Assembly: GCA_020632955.1 (NCBI GenBank)
Contig: JACKEO010000004.1
Location: 124,001-188,000, forward strand
Length of the DNA: 64,000 bases
DNA from: Alphaproteobacteria bacterium
GTDB taxonomy: Bacteria > Myxococcota_A > UBA796 > GCA-2862545
Reading direction: 5' to 3'
Part shown: positions 18,094 to 25,936 of the stretch, piece by piece
Layout: every line of letters starts with the position of its first letter
How positions within the stretch are numbered: position 1 is the stretch's first letter
The notes under the pieces: model-generated
Database searches by the model: none
Seen by the model: the letters and a program-made list of their open reading frames with translations, nothing else
What the model was told of the DNA's origin: nothing
Translations under genes and position numbers: made by a program

Positions 18094-18861
18094 TCACGGC
18101 TCCGCCTTCCGCCCCACCAGCGCCACGCCCACGCCCAGCAGCAGCCCGCCGGCCACCACGATGAGGTCGTCCCCCACGGCCAGGCCCACCATCGCCACCG
18201 CCGCGCCCGCACCCGCGTCGAGCCCGTGGTCGAGCATCGGGCGCAGGTCCGGGGCCAGGGTCACCGACCGCACCACCCCCGCGCTCGCCGAGGCCAGCGA
18301 GGCCAGCACGAGCCAGTGCAGCCCGGCCGGCGTGGCGAGCGTGGGCACCGCGGCCACCAGCACGAAGACGCCCAGCGCGCCCAGGAGCACCTGCGTGCGC
18401 GGCACCTCCACCGCGGCCTGCAGCCAGCCCGCCCGATGACCGGCCTGCACCACGCCCGCGCCCGCCACCCACGCGCCCACCACCACGGCCCCCAGCGCGC
18501 CGAGCGAGATCGACACGGCCTCCCCGCTCCCCGCCGGCACGCCGGGGTGCAGGTAGCGCGACATCCCCGCGAGCACGCTGGCCAGGCCCGCTCCGGCGCC
18601 CAGCCAGGGCAGGGCGCGCTCGCCGAGGTCGCGCCGGCCGTGGAACAGGCCCACCAGACCCCCGAGCGCGCCTGCGAGCAGCGCGTCCCCCGCCTGCTCC
18701 ACCGCGGGGTCGAGGAGGGCCGCACCGCCAGCCAGGGCCACGCCCGATGCGCCCAGCCAGGCGCCGCGGGGCACGTCGTCCCGCAGGCCCAGGCCGATGA
18801 CCGCCGCCACCACGAGCCCGATCGCGGCGAGCGTCGCCACGCCGGCCGCTCCCGGGATCAC
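18094..18861 (-). CDS. PntB-like transhydrogenase membrane domain lacking the NADP-binding domain
   Basis: 255 aa from GTG at 18861, which overlaps the upstream stop by 4 bases (GTGA), a firm start. Nearly the whole protein is transmembrane. By eye it follows the membrane domain of PntB: GLASVLAGMSRYLHP matches the GLAAVLVGFNSYLHH stretch of E. coli PntB, and VGDDLIVVAGGLLLGVGVAL matches [20 protein letters not shown]. It stops where the NADP domain (dIII) should begin. The proton-channel residues known as His91 and Asn222 in E. coli PntB align with Gly88 and Asp215 here. It may be a degenerate or repurposed dII. The assignment rests on remembered family sequence, not a search. Confidence 0.6.
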   Translation of the reverse strand: MIPGAAGVATLAAIGLVVAAVIGLGLRDDVPRGAWLGASGVALAGGAALLDPAVEQAGDALLAGALGGLVGLFHGRRDLGERALPWLGAGAGLASVLAGMSRYLHPGVPAGSGEAVSISLGALGAVVVGAWVAGAGVVQAGHRAGWLQAAVEVPRTQVLLGALGVFVLVAAVPTLATPAGLHWLVLASLASASAGVVRSVTLAPDLRPMLDHGLDAGAGAAVAMVGLAVGDDLIVVAGGLLLGVGVALVGRKAEP

Positions 18862-19247
18862 GTCGACCCCCCGCGCAGCCGCGCGAGCGCCCGCCGCGCC
18901 GTGGTGAAGGCGCTGAACGAGACCGCCGTGGCCACGAAGACGCAGGCCACCGCGAGCGCCCGCGCGCCCGGCCAGGCCGAGGCGAGCTGGTGGGTGCCCG
19001 AGATCGCCACCAGCCCGGCGCACCCCATCCCCACGAGACGGAGCAGCAGCACCCGCGCCCAGGGCGTGCCTCCGGCCACCAGACCGCCCACGCAGGCCGC
19101 GAGCCCCAGCAGCAGCAGGCGCTGCACGGCCTCGGGACTCGCGAGCGCCCCCACGCCGAGGAGCAGCAGCACGCCCGCGAACACCGTCCGGAAGCTCACC
19201 TCCGGGGGTCCGTGGGGCCAGCGTTGGGGGGCGACCGGATCGTCCAC
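18858..19247 (-). CDS. PntA C-terminal membrane-domain-like protein
   Basis: 129 aa from a GTG at 19247 (GGAGG about 11 bases upstream, so the start is moderately sure). After about 18 polar residues there are four hydrophobic helices. GVLLLLGVGALASPEAV, LAACVGG and VACVFVATAVSFSAF, followed by basic ARRALARLRGG, line up with the last about 110 residues of PntA. That is the membrane part after the NAD domain, which ends in a helix and a basic tail. No NAD-binding domain (dI) is encoded here. With the next gene (4-base overlap) it would rebuild only the membrane sector (dII) of proton-translocating transhydrogenase. Confidence 0.5.
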   Translation of the reverse strand: MDDPVAPQRWPHGPPEVSFRTVFAGVLLLLGVGALASPEAVQRLLLLGLAACVGGLVAGGTPWARVLLLRLVGMGCAGLVAISGTHQLASAWPGARALAVACVFVATAVSFSAFTTARRALARLRGGST

Positions 19248-19317
19248 GTGGACCGGTCCTCCGGGCTCCTGCGTGGGCTAACCGTCGCGCGCCGCCCTCG
19301 CGGGGTAGGGCAGGGCC

Positions 19318-19701
19318 ATGTCGTGGTCCCGACGCGGTCTGGTCGCTGCGGTCCTGTTCGGCGTGCTCGCCCTCACCGAGCTCGTCGCGGACGACCCCCT
19401 GCTGTGGATGCTCTGCTACCTGGGCGCCTCGGGCATGGGCGTGCAGCTGTCGCGGGGTCGCCCCGTCGCGCGCTGGATCTGCATCATCCTCGTGGTCTTC
19501 CCCGCCGAGCTGGCGCTGATGTCGCTGCTCTTCGAGCCCGACGAGCTCCTCGCGGCCGCCACCACGCCCCAGCAGGTGCTCACCCGCGCCGCCGCCCGCC
19601 AGGCCCTGGGCATGCTGGTGGTGGCGGCGTGGTCGGCGTGGATCGCCTTCGCCCGTCCCTTCGACGACGAGCTCCTCGAAGGTCAGCCCCCGTCGGTGTG
19701 A
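19318..19701 (+). CDS. Small membrane protein, unknown
   Basis: 127 aa with ATG at 19318. Four hydrophobic segments: about 8-24, 28-42, 50-72 and 92-110. The C-terminus is acidic and soluble (FDDELLEGQPP). It diverges from the transhydrogenase-like pair across a 70-base gap and converges with the hydrolase lipoprotein, overlapping its 3' end by 19 bases. No family recognised. Confidence 0.6.
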   Translation: MSWSRRGLVAAVLFGVLALTELVADDPLLWMLCYLGASGMGVQLSRGRPVARWICIILVVFPAELALMSLLFEPDELLAAATTPQQVLTRAAARQALGMLVVAAWSAWIAFARPFDDELLEGQPPSV

Positions 19702-21494
19702 GCCGGGGTGCAGGGCGCCACGCCACAGGCGGGCGTGGCCGACCCCGGCGTCACCGCGTCCAGGAAGCGCAGCGTCTGCGCCTGCACGCCGGCCCAGGTG
19801 CGCGGCACCTCGTGGGCCGTGCTGTCCACGGCCGGGCGGTTCGTCTCGTCGGAGCTGCCCTCCTGGGGGTCGAGCTGCACCATCACGGGTCCCGGGCCGC
19901 CCGCGGAGGTGGTGAGGCCGGGCACCGCCACGCTGGTGGGCTCGAGCAGCGACGCGCCCACGCCGCGCGCCAACGTGTACGAGGTCAGGTTCGACACCTG
20001 GTCGTCGCCCACCGCGACCTGCCAGAGCGCGGAGCGTCCCCGCAGGTCGGCCACGTACGAGGCCGGGTCGACGGGGTCCCAGAAGAGCTGCGACAACGCG
20101 TAGAGCAGCTGCCGGTCCGCCGGGTCGTCGAGCCCGCTCGAGACGAGGGTGTCCTCGAACAGCGTCCAGTGCACAGAGCGCTCGAGCATCGTGGACCACG
20201 TGGACCCGCCCACGTGCAGCACGCCGTGGGGGAGCCGGTCCTCCAGGGCCAGCAGCACGGCCCCCTCGATGCCGCCCAGCGAGATGCCGTAGTACCGGAG
20301 GGTGTCGCCGTCGGCCTTGCCGTCGAAGACCTCGTGATCCAGCAGGTCGCCGTCGGCCACGGCACGCACCAGGGCCGCGGTGTTCGCCACGCCCTGGGCG
20401 AGCAGGTCGGTGAGGTGCGGGAAGCGACCGAAGTCACCGGCCACGCTGGACGGCACGCCGAAGTCCTTGGTGGTGAGCCCGCGCCAGGTGGTGGCCACGA
20501 CCACGGCACCCGCGGCCTCCGCCAGGGCGAGCACGGCGTCCTCGTCGGCGGGGTCGTCGAGGTACAGGCCGGGGTTGCTGAAGATCCCGTGCCCGAAGAC
20601 CCACACCGGGGCCGAGTCGGCCGCGGCGCCCTGCACCGACGTGGGCACGTGCACGAAGAGGTCGGCCGTCATCGTGCCCTGGGCCACCGGCAGGCCGTCG
20701 TCCCCGAGCACGAAGGTGCCGTCGGGACCGATCCAGCTCGTGGTGGTGAAGCTGCCCGTGGCGCGCCGCCAGGTGGTGTCGGGCAGCTCGGCGTCGGGGC
20801 CCTGCTCCACCACGGTGAGCTCGCCCACCGTGCCCGCGGGCACCGCGTCCACCATCGCCCGCAGCGGCGCCGTGCCGTCGGCCACCGGCCAGGAGGCGGC
20901 CACCGCGATCGCCCCCACGCCCAGGCCCTGGAGCCGGTTCGCCAGCGCCTGGGCACCCGCCACGCGCCCCTCGTCCGCGGGCGCCGCGCGATCCTCGAGC
21001 AGCGCCTGCCACCAGCCCAGCGGTGCCAGCGCCTCGCCATCCCGGGTCTGCACGGCCGTGGTCACCACCACGGCCACCTCGGTGGGCGCCTCCACCGGCA
21101 CCAGCGGACGCACCAGCAGCGTCGGCGGGTCGGCGTCGGGGTGGGCATCGAGCTCGGCGAGGCACCGGATCTCCACCCCGCGCGTCAGGTCCCACAGCTG
21201 CACGGCACCGCCCAGCCCGTCGTCATCGACGAGGCTGGCGCCGTCGAGCGCCACGCCCGGACGGATCACCGCGGTCTGCACCACCGAGAAGCCGGTGCGC
21301 ACCGCGAGGCGGTCCACCGGCACCGGTGTGGCGGCCGACGGCAGGTCGACCGGCAGCGCCAGGTGGCCGTCCTGCACCAGCGCCGCGTCGGGGAAGACCG
21401 CGTGCTCGGGCCGCTCGGGACCCGTCTCCGCCTCGTCCGGCGGTGCCTCGCAGGCCCCCGCGACCACCAGCAGGCCCAGCCACCCTCGTCCCAT
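19683..21494 (-). CDS. Alpha/beta-hydrolase-fold lipoprotein
   Basis: 603 aa. N-terminus MGRGWLGLLVVAGACEAPP gives a lipoprotein signal (lipobox AGAC). A beta-rich N-terminal half (to about 290) is followed by a hydrolase fold. There are an oxyanion-type HG motif in FGHGIFSNPG and a nucleophile elbow GISLGGIEG (Ser in G-x-S-x-G). Late candidate Asp and His residues exist, but I cannot assign the triad with certainty. Proteins of this layout are frequent in myxobacteria-like genomes and are poorly characterised; esterase or lipase activity is possible. Probably exposed at a membrane surface. Confidence 0.78.
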   Translation of the reverse strand: MGRGWLGLLVVAGACEAPPDEAETGPERPEHAVFPDAALVQDGHLALPVDLPSAATPVPVDRLAVRTGFSVVQTAVIRPGVALDGASLVDDDGLGGAVQLWDLTRGVEIRCLAELDAHPDADPPTLLVRPLVPVEAPTEVAVVVTTAVQTRDGEALAPLGWWQALLEDRAAPADEGRVAGAQALANRLQGLGVGAIAVAASWPVADGTAPLRAMVDAVPAGTVGELTVVEQGPDAELPDTTWRRATGSFTTTSWIGPDGTFVLGDDGLPVAQGTMTADLFVHVPTSVQGAAADSAPVWVFGHGIFSNPGLYLDDPADEDAVLALAEAAGAVVVATTWRGLTTKDFGVPSSVAGDFGRFPHLTDLLAQGVANTAALVRAVADGDLLDHEVFDGKADGDTLRYYGISLGGIEGAVLLALEDRLPHGVLHVGGSTWSTMLERSVHWTLFEDTLVSSGLDDPADRQLLYALSQLFWDPVDPASYVADLRGRSALWQVAVGDDQVSNLTSYTLARGVGASLLEPTSVAVPGLTTSAGGPGPVMVQLDPQEGSSDETNRPAVDSTAHEVPRTWAGVQAQTLRFLDAVTPGSATPACGVAPCTPAHTDGG

Positions 21495-21541
21495 GGCGCA
21501 CGCTCCGGCTATGATGCGCGCCGCTCCTAACAGGATGGGTG

Positions 21542-22408
21542 ATGGGCAAGCTCCAACGCCAGGGAACGCTCCTGGCCCTCACCGCGGCGGGCTGCGCGCC
21601 GCCGCCTCCCGGTCCCCGCGATCTCACCGAGACGATGCGCGCCTTCTGGCGCACCATGACCACCGCCGAGGACGAGGAGCTGCTGCGCTACCTCACCGCC
21701 GCCGTGGAGCAGGTGGACGCCGAGGAGCTCGAGGGCGGGCCCGTGGCCGGCACCCAGCTCGCCTTCCGCGCGCCCGATCTGGAGGTGGTGGACTTCCACG
21801 AGCCCGACGGCAGCCCTCGTGGTCGACCCGACCCCGACAAGGCCCTGCCCGCCTACCTGCTCGGCCGCCTGGACTGCACCGTCGAGCAGTTCCTCGACGT
21901 GATCGTCACCGACGACCAGAACGCCGCCTACGGCTCGGTGCGCAACGGCGACACCCCCTACGAGGCCTACAGCCGGAAGTACCACACCTCCAAGCGGGAC
22001 TTCCGCTCCGGGGCGTCGCGCACGATGTCGTGGGAGGGCAGCCTCACCACCTACGTCCCGCTCGCCGGCACCTACGTCTACGACTTCCGCTCGGACGCCC
22101 GCCGCGTGGCCATCCCCGACGACCTCGTGGAGGAGCTGGGCCTCGGTCACGACGAGTTCGTCATGACACGCACCTGGCTGCCGTACCCGGCCGCCTGGGA
22201 GGGCTCGTCCACCTTCGACCAGGACTACCAGCTCGAGGTGGTCATCCCGTGGACCGCCACCGAGGTGGTGAAGATCTACCCGGTGTGGCGCGAGTGGAGC
22301 ACCCCGCTGGGGGACTTCGGCAACGGCACGGTCATCGAGATCACGCTGGGCCAGATGCGCGCCTGGGACGAGAGCACCCAGAAGCTCTGCCAGGGCGAGG
22401 GCGGCTGA
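21542..22408 (+). CDS. Putative lipoprotein, unknown function
   Basis: 288 aa from ATG at 21542 (AGGA upstream; the GTG at 21539 is directly adjacent). Signal MGKLQRQGTLLALTAAGC ends in lipobox TAAGC. The mature protein is acidic and soluble, with a conserved-looking run DDQNAAYGSVRNGDTPYEAY and aromatic patches. A -10-like TATGAT lies at 21510-21515, giving a short leader. No domain was recognised. A GC-rich hairpin 17 bases past the stop may terminate transcription. Confidence 0.7.
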   Translation: MGKLQRQGTLLALTAAGCAPPPPGPRDLTETMRAFWRTMTTAEDEELLRYLTAAVEQVDAEELEGGPVAGTQLAFRAPDLEVVDFHEPDGSPRGRPDPDKALPAYLLGRLDCTVEQFLDVIVTDDQNAAYGSVRNGDTPYEAYSRKYHTSKRDFRSGASRTMSWEGSLTTYVPLAGTYVYDFRSDARRVAIPDDLVEELGLGHDEFVMTRTWLPYPAAWEGSSTFDQDYQLEVVIPWTATEVVKIYPVWREWSTPLGDFGNGTVIEITLGQMRAWDESTQKLCQGEGG

Positions 22409-22424
22409 CCGCCACCGCACAAGG

Positions 22425-22446
22425 GCGGGGCCCCCCCGGGCCCCGC
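22425..22446 (+). terminator. GC-rich hairpin, possible terminator
   Basis: A perfect 9-bp stem, GCGGGGCCC and GGGCCCCGC, around a four-C loop, 17 bases after the stop of the lipoprotein gene. No U-run follows, so termination may be weak or Rho-assisted. Confidence 0.4.
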
Positions 22447-22770
22447 AGCATCGAACCTCCCCAGGCTCTCTGCTCGGCGCGAAGGCGGGGCGGCTCCCCT
22501 GATCCCCGTGGGCACCGGCTTCCCAGGCCGGTCCGCACGGGCGCCGCCCCTCCCTTCACCGCCCCTTGTCGCGGCGATCGTCCCCCCTGTCGCGGGAGGC
22601 CCGGCCCACCCCCCGACCTTCCGGCACGACGCGGCACAGGCTGCGGACCGGGAGGAGGGTGGGGGACACGAGGACTCCAGCGCGTCGCGGACGATGGCCT
22701 CCATGCACCCCGTGTGCCAATCGAGAATGCCGGTTCCATCGTGTCACGGCGTCATGCGCTGACCATGATC

Positions 22771-22787
22771 TGTTCACTGCATGAACA
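22771..22787. promoter_or_regulatory. Palindrome TGTTCA-N5-TGAACA
   Basis: Perfect 6-bp arms with a CTGCA spacer in the AT-richer end of the gap, 29 bases beyond the stop of the minus-strand methyltransferase. It could be a terminator stem for that gene or a protein-binding site. The half GTTCACTG also occurs inside the desaturase operator at 41426-41433. Confidence 0.35.
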
Positions 22788-22815
22788 ACTTCTGGTCATG
22801 CCGATCGCGCCGCGC

Positions 22816-24153
22816 TCACCCCACCCGCTCCAGGCAGGCGCCGAAGAAGCCGTCCACGCCATGCCGCTCCGGCCAGGTGCGCAGGAAGGGTCCGTCCACC
22901 AGCGCACGGTCCAGCGTGGGGAGGGCCTGGCGGGCCGGCACCAGCGTCCACCCGGGGTGCTCGGCGAGGAAGGCGTCGACGCGGTCCTCCCCCTCGGCCC
23001 GCAACACGGAGCACGTGGCGTAGACCAGCCGCCCCCCCGGGCGCACCCGCGCCGCGGACGCGCGGAGCACCCGATCCTGCAGCGCCGTGGTGGCCTCCAG
23101 ATCGGCCAGCCGCCAGCGCAGCTCGGGGTGCCGCCGCCACACGCCCGACCCCGTGCAGGGGGCGTCCACCAGCACGGCGTCGAAGGCCGACCCGAGCTCC
23201 ACCGACGGACCCTCCTCGCGCAGCAGCGCCGTGCGCACGCGCACCCCCGCGGCGTGCGCGCGCCGCTTCAGCTCGCCAAGGGCCGGCCCGCGCACGTCCG
23301 TGGCCCACAGCGTGCCCGAGCCCCCCAGCGCCCTGCCCAGCGCCAGGGTCTTGCCGCCCGCCCCCGCGCAGGCGTCCAGCACGCGCTCGCCAGGCCGCAC
23401 GTCCAGCAATGCCGCCACGAGCTGGCTGCCCTCGTCCTGCAGCTCGTAGGCGTCCGGCGGCAGGCCGAGCCCGCCCAGGTGGCTCCCCGCCGGCAGCACC
23501 ACCGCGTCCGCCGCCCAGCGACCCGGTTCCGGATCGAGGCCCTCCGCCCGCAGCCGCGCGACGAGCTCGTCGCGGGGCATGCCGTGGGCGCGCAGCCCCA
23601 CCGGCGCACGTTCGGCGGACCCCGCGAGGAAGGCGGTCGGGTCCCCCGTGCCGCGCAGCAGGTCGGCGCCCACCCGCGCCGCCACGGCACCCTGCAGCCC
23701 GAGCAGCGCCCCCAGGGCCGCGGCGGGCTCGAGGTCCGCGAGTGCGCTCCGCGCCGCCTCGGCCAGATCCACCACCTCACCGAGGGCCGCCAGCCCCTCC
23801 TCGTCGGAGACCGCCTCGGGATCCAGGCCCAGGTGCACCAGCCAGGCGAGCCACTGGCCCAGCGGCCCGTCGGCGGGACGCGCCAGCGCCAGCAGGGGCT
23901 CCACGCGCACCAGGCTGCGCAGCAGGTCGCCCACCAGGCGGCGCTCCCGCGAGTGCAGCGCGCGCGCCTCGCGGAGTCCACGACGCATGACGCCGCCGGC
24001 ACCCCCCCGCGCTGCGCGGACCCGCGCCCAGAGGTCCACGCCGATGCCCCGCACCCGGCCGGGCACCGCGGCCCGTCGCAGCGCCTCGTCCTCGGGGGGC
24101 GCCACCGCGGTCAGCGCCCGCACCCAGCTCTCGATGCCCGCCTCGGCCTGCAC
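22816..24153 (-). CDS. RsmB/NOP2-family rRNA (cytosine-5) methyltransferase
   Basis: 445 aa from GTG at 24153, with GAGGGA six bases upstream; the frame is open to 24333 but that extension would run into the divergent radical SAM gene. The N-terminal about 160 residues are helical, with RERRLVGDLLRSLVR, as in the NusB-like domain of RsmB. The C-terminal half is a SAM-dependent methyltransferase: LDACAGAGGKTLAL (motif I), VDAPCTGSGVWRRHP with the PC catalytic pair, and YATCSVLRAEGE with the TCS nucleophile cysteine. It likely methylates 16S rRNA (C967-type). The target position is inferred from family only. Confidence 0.88.
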   Translation of the reverse strand: MQAEAGIESWVRALTAVAPPEDEALRRAAVPGRVRGIGVDLWARVRAARGGAGGVMRRGLREARALHSRERRLVGDLLRSLVRVEPLLALARPADGPLGQWLAWLVHLGLDPEAVSDEEGLAALGEVVDLAEAARSALADLEPAAALGALLGLQGAVAARVGADLLRGTGDPTAFLAGSAERAPVGLRAHGMPRDELVARLRAEGLDPEPGRWAADAVVLPAGSHLGGLGLPPDAYELQDEGSQLVAALLDVRPGERVLDACAGAGGKTLALGRALGGSGTLWATDVRGPALGELKRRAHAAGVRVRTALLREEGPSVELGSAFDAVLVDAPCTGSGVWRRHPELRWRLADLEATTALQDRVLRASAARVRPGGRLVYATCSVLRAEGEDRVDAFLAEHPGWTLVPARQALPTLDRALVDGPFLRTWPERHGVDGFFGACLERVG

Positions 24154-24241
24154 CCGCCATCCCTCGCCCCGGCCGACGCCCAGGGCGCCCGTGGAGTATG
24201 ATGCCGCTTCCGCGTCGTCCCCCCGTCCGCCCGAGGGCAGC

Positions 24242-25789
24242 GTGAACCGCATCCGCCGGCCCGTGCGCATCGCCCTCGTGAACGCCCCGCCGTTCGCACT
24301 GCACGAGCCGCAGTACGACACGCCCGCCTTCACCCGCTACAGCCTGGCGGTGCTGGCCGGGTACCTGCGCGACCACGGCTTCGCCGACCTGCTGCTCATC
24401 GACGCCAAGTACGAGCGCATCGGCTACCGCGAGGTCCACCGCCGCCTGCGGGCCTTCGAGCCCGACATCGTGGGCCACACCGCCTTCACCAACGAGATCG
24501 TGCAGTGCGGTCACGTGGCCACCCTCGTGCGGGCCGTGGCGCGCGAGCTCGGCCGACCCATCTGCAACATCGTGGGCGGCGTGCACGCCACGGCCCTGCC
24601 CGAGCAGACGCTGCAGGAGTTCCCCCAGTTCGATCTGGTCTGCGTGGGCGACGGCGAGCAGACCCTGCTGGAGCTCTGCCAGCACTGGGGCCTCGGCCAG
24701 GGCCTCGAGGGCATCGGCGCCATCGCGGGTCTCGCCTGGCGCGACGCCGACGACCCCACGCAGGTGCACCGCAGCGCCGAGCGCCCGCGCATCCAGGACC
24801 AGGCCGAGATCCCGATGCCCGCCTGGGACCTGCTGCCGAAGTCCTCCCGCGTGCTCGTGATGACCAGCCGCGGCTGCCCCTACGCCTGCAACTTCTGCAT
24901 GAACCCCAACGGCAAGAAGGTGCGCAAGCGCGGCGTGGCCCACTTCCTCGAGGAGGTGCGCTGGCTGGTGGAGGAGCGCGACTGCGTCGACCTGCACATC
25001 TGCGACGAGATCTTCACCATCGACAAGGCCCGCACCCACGAGATCCTCGACGGGATGATCGAGCTGGGCTTCGGCACCCGCTACACCTTCCACGCCCAGA
25101 CCCACATCAACACCGTGGACGAGGAGCTCCTCCTCAAGATCGACCGCGCCGGCTGCCGCCTGCTCGGCTTCGGCCTCGAGACGGGCGACCCCGACACCCT
25201 CAAGCAGATGGGCAAGGGCACCAACCTCTCGAAGATCCGCGAGATCGTCGAGCTCACGAAGAAGACGGGCATCAAGCTCGGCACCTTCTTCATCCTCGGG
25301 CAGCCCGACGAGTCCTGGTCCAGCGCCTGGAACACCGTGAAGCTGGCCATCGACGCCAACCCCGAGACCCCCATCTTCGGCGTGATGGTGCCCTACCCGG
25401 GCACCAAGGTGTGGACGTGGGCCCAGCAGGGCGAGCACGGCTACCGCCTCAAGAGCCTCGACTGGAACGACTACAACAAGCAGATCGGCGACGCCCTGGA
25501 GTTCGACGGCATCGACCGGCGCGGCATCGAGTTCATGCAGCTCGCCGGCTACAGCCTCGTCTTCCTCCGCAACCGCCGCTACCGCGAGTTCGCCGAGTTC
25601 GTCTGGCGCTACCGCACCGAGGGCGCCACGGTGCTGAACAAGATCGTCACCGGCCACCTCGGCCGCACCGGCCGCCCACGCGGCTACGATCTCGAGCTCG
25701 ACGCGGTGCTGGAGCTCGACGGCGGCCTGCCCCACCTGCGCGCCTTCGACGGGGCAGCGCCGGTGCCCGTGCCCGTGCCCACCCGGTAG
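24242..25789 (+). CDS. Cobalamin-binding radical SAM protein
   Basis: 515 aa from GTG at 24242 (GAGGG four bases upstream). Residues about 1-150 are a B12-binding Rossmann domain: VNAPPF, then FEPDIVGHTAFTNE and VGGVHATALPE. A radical SAM domain follows (about 190-430) with the [4Fe-4S] motif CPYACNFC (CxxxCxxC), GFGLETGD and GTFFILGQPDES. Such class-B proteins catalyse methyl transfers, cyclisations or oxygen insertions, depending on subgroup. Nothing nearby fixes the substrate. A -10-like TATGAT lies at 24197-24202. Confidence 0.9.
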   Translation: MNRIRRPVRIALVNAPPFALHEPQYDTPAFTRYSLAVLAGYLRDHGFADLLLIDAKYERIGYREVHRRLRAFEPDIVGHTAFTNEIVQCGHVATLVRAVARELGRPICNIVGGVHATALPEQTLQEFPQFDLVCVGDGEQTLLELCQHWGLGQGLEGIGAIAGLAWRDADDPTQVHRSAERPRIQDQAEIPMPAWDLLPKSSRVLVMTSRGCPYACNFCMNPNGKKVRKRGVAHFLEEVRWLVEERDCVDLHICDEIFTIDKARTHEILDGMIELGFGTRYTFHAQTHINTVDEELLLKIDRAGCRLLGFGLETGDPDTLKQMGKGTNLSKIREIVELTKKTGIKLGTFFILGQPDESWSSAWNTVKLAIDANPETPIFGVMVPYPGTKVWTWAQQGEHGYRLKSLDWNDYNKQIGDALEFDGIDRRGIEFMQLAGYSLVFLRNRRYREFAEFVWRYRTEGATVLNKIVTGHLGRTGRPRGYDLELDAVLELDGGLPHLRAFDGAAPVPVPVPTR

Positions 25790-25936
25790 GCGCTGCCCCG
25801 CGACCGTGCGTCGGCATCCGCGGGGCAGCGCCGGTCGACGCACCTGCGGTCCACGCCGGCACCCGTGGCATTGCACTGCAAGGAAGCCGCGCCCGCGTGC
25901 TAGGCTCCGCGGCCATCATCCGGGCAGGGGGGCTCC

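Larger units (their letters stand above)
22409..22815. other. 407-base convergent intergenic region
   Basis: The lipoprotein gene on the left and the methyltransferase on the right both end here. It holds the GC-rich hairpin at 22425-22446 and the palindrome at 22771-22787. From about 22690 to 22800 the G+C content drops clearly. Short open frames on both strands lack ribosome sites and normal composition, and I do not call a gene. Confidence 0.6.

Noticed and set aside
22556..22777. 73-codon minus-strand frame in the convergent gap
   Set aside because: No ribosome site, no hydrophobic or domain pattern, and the G+C shift indicates non-coding DNA.
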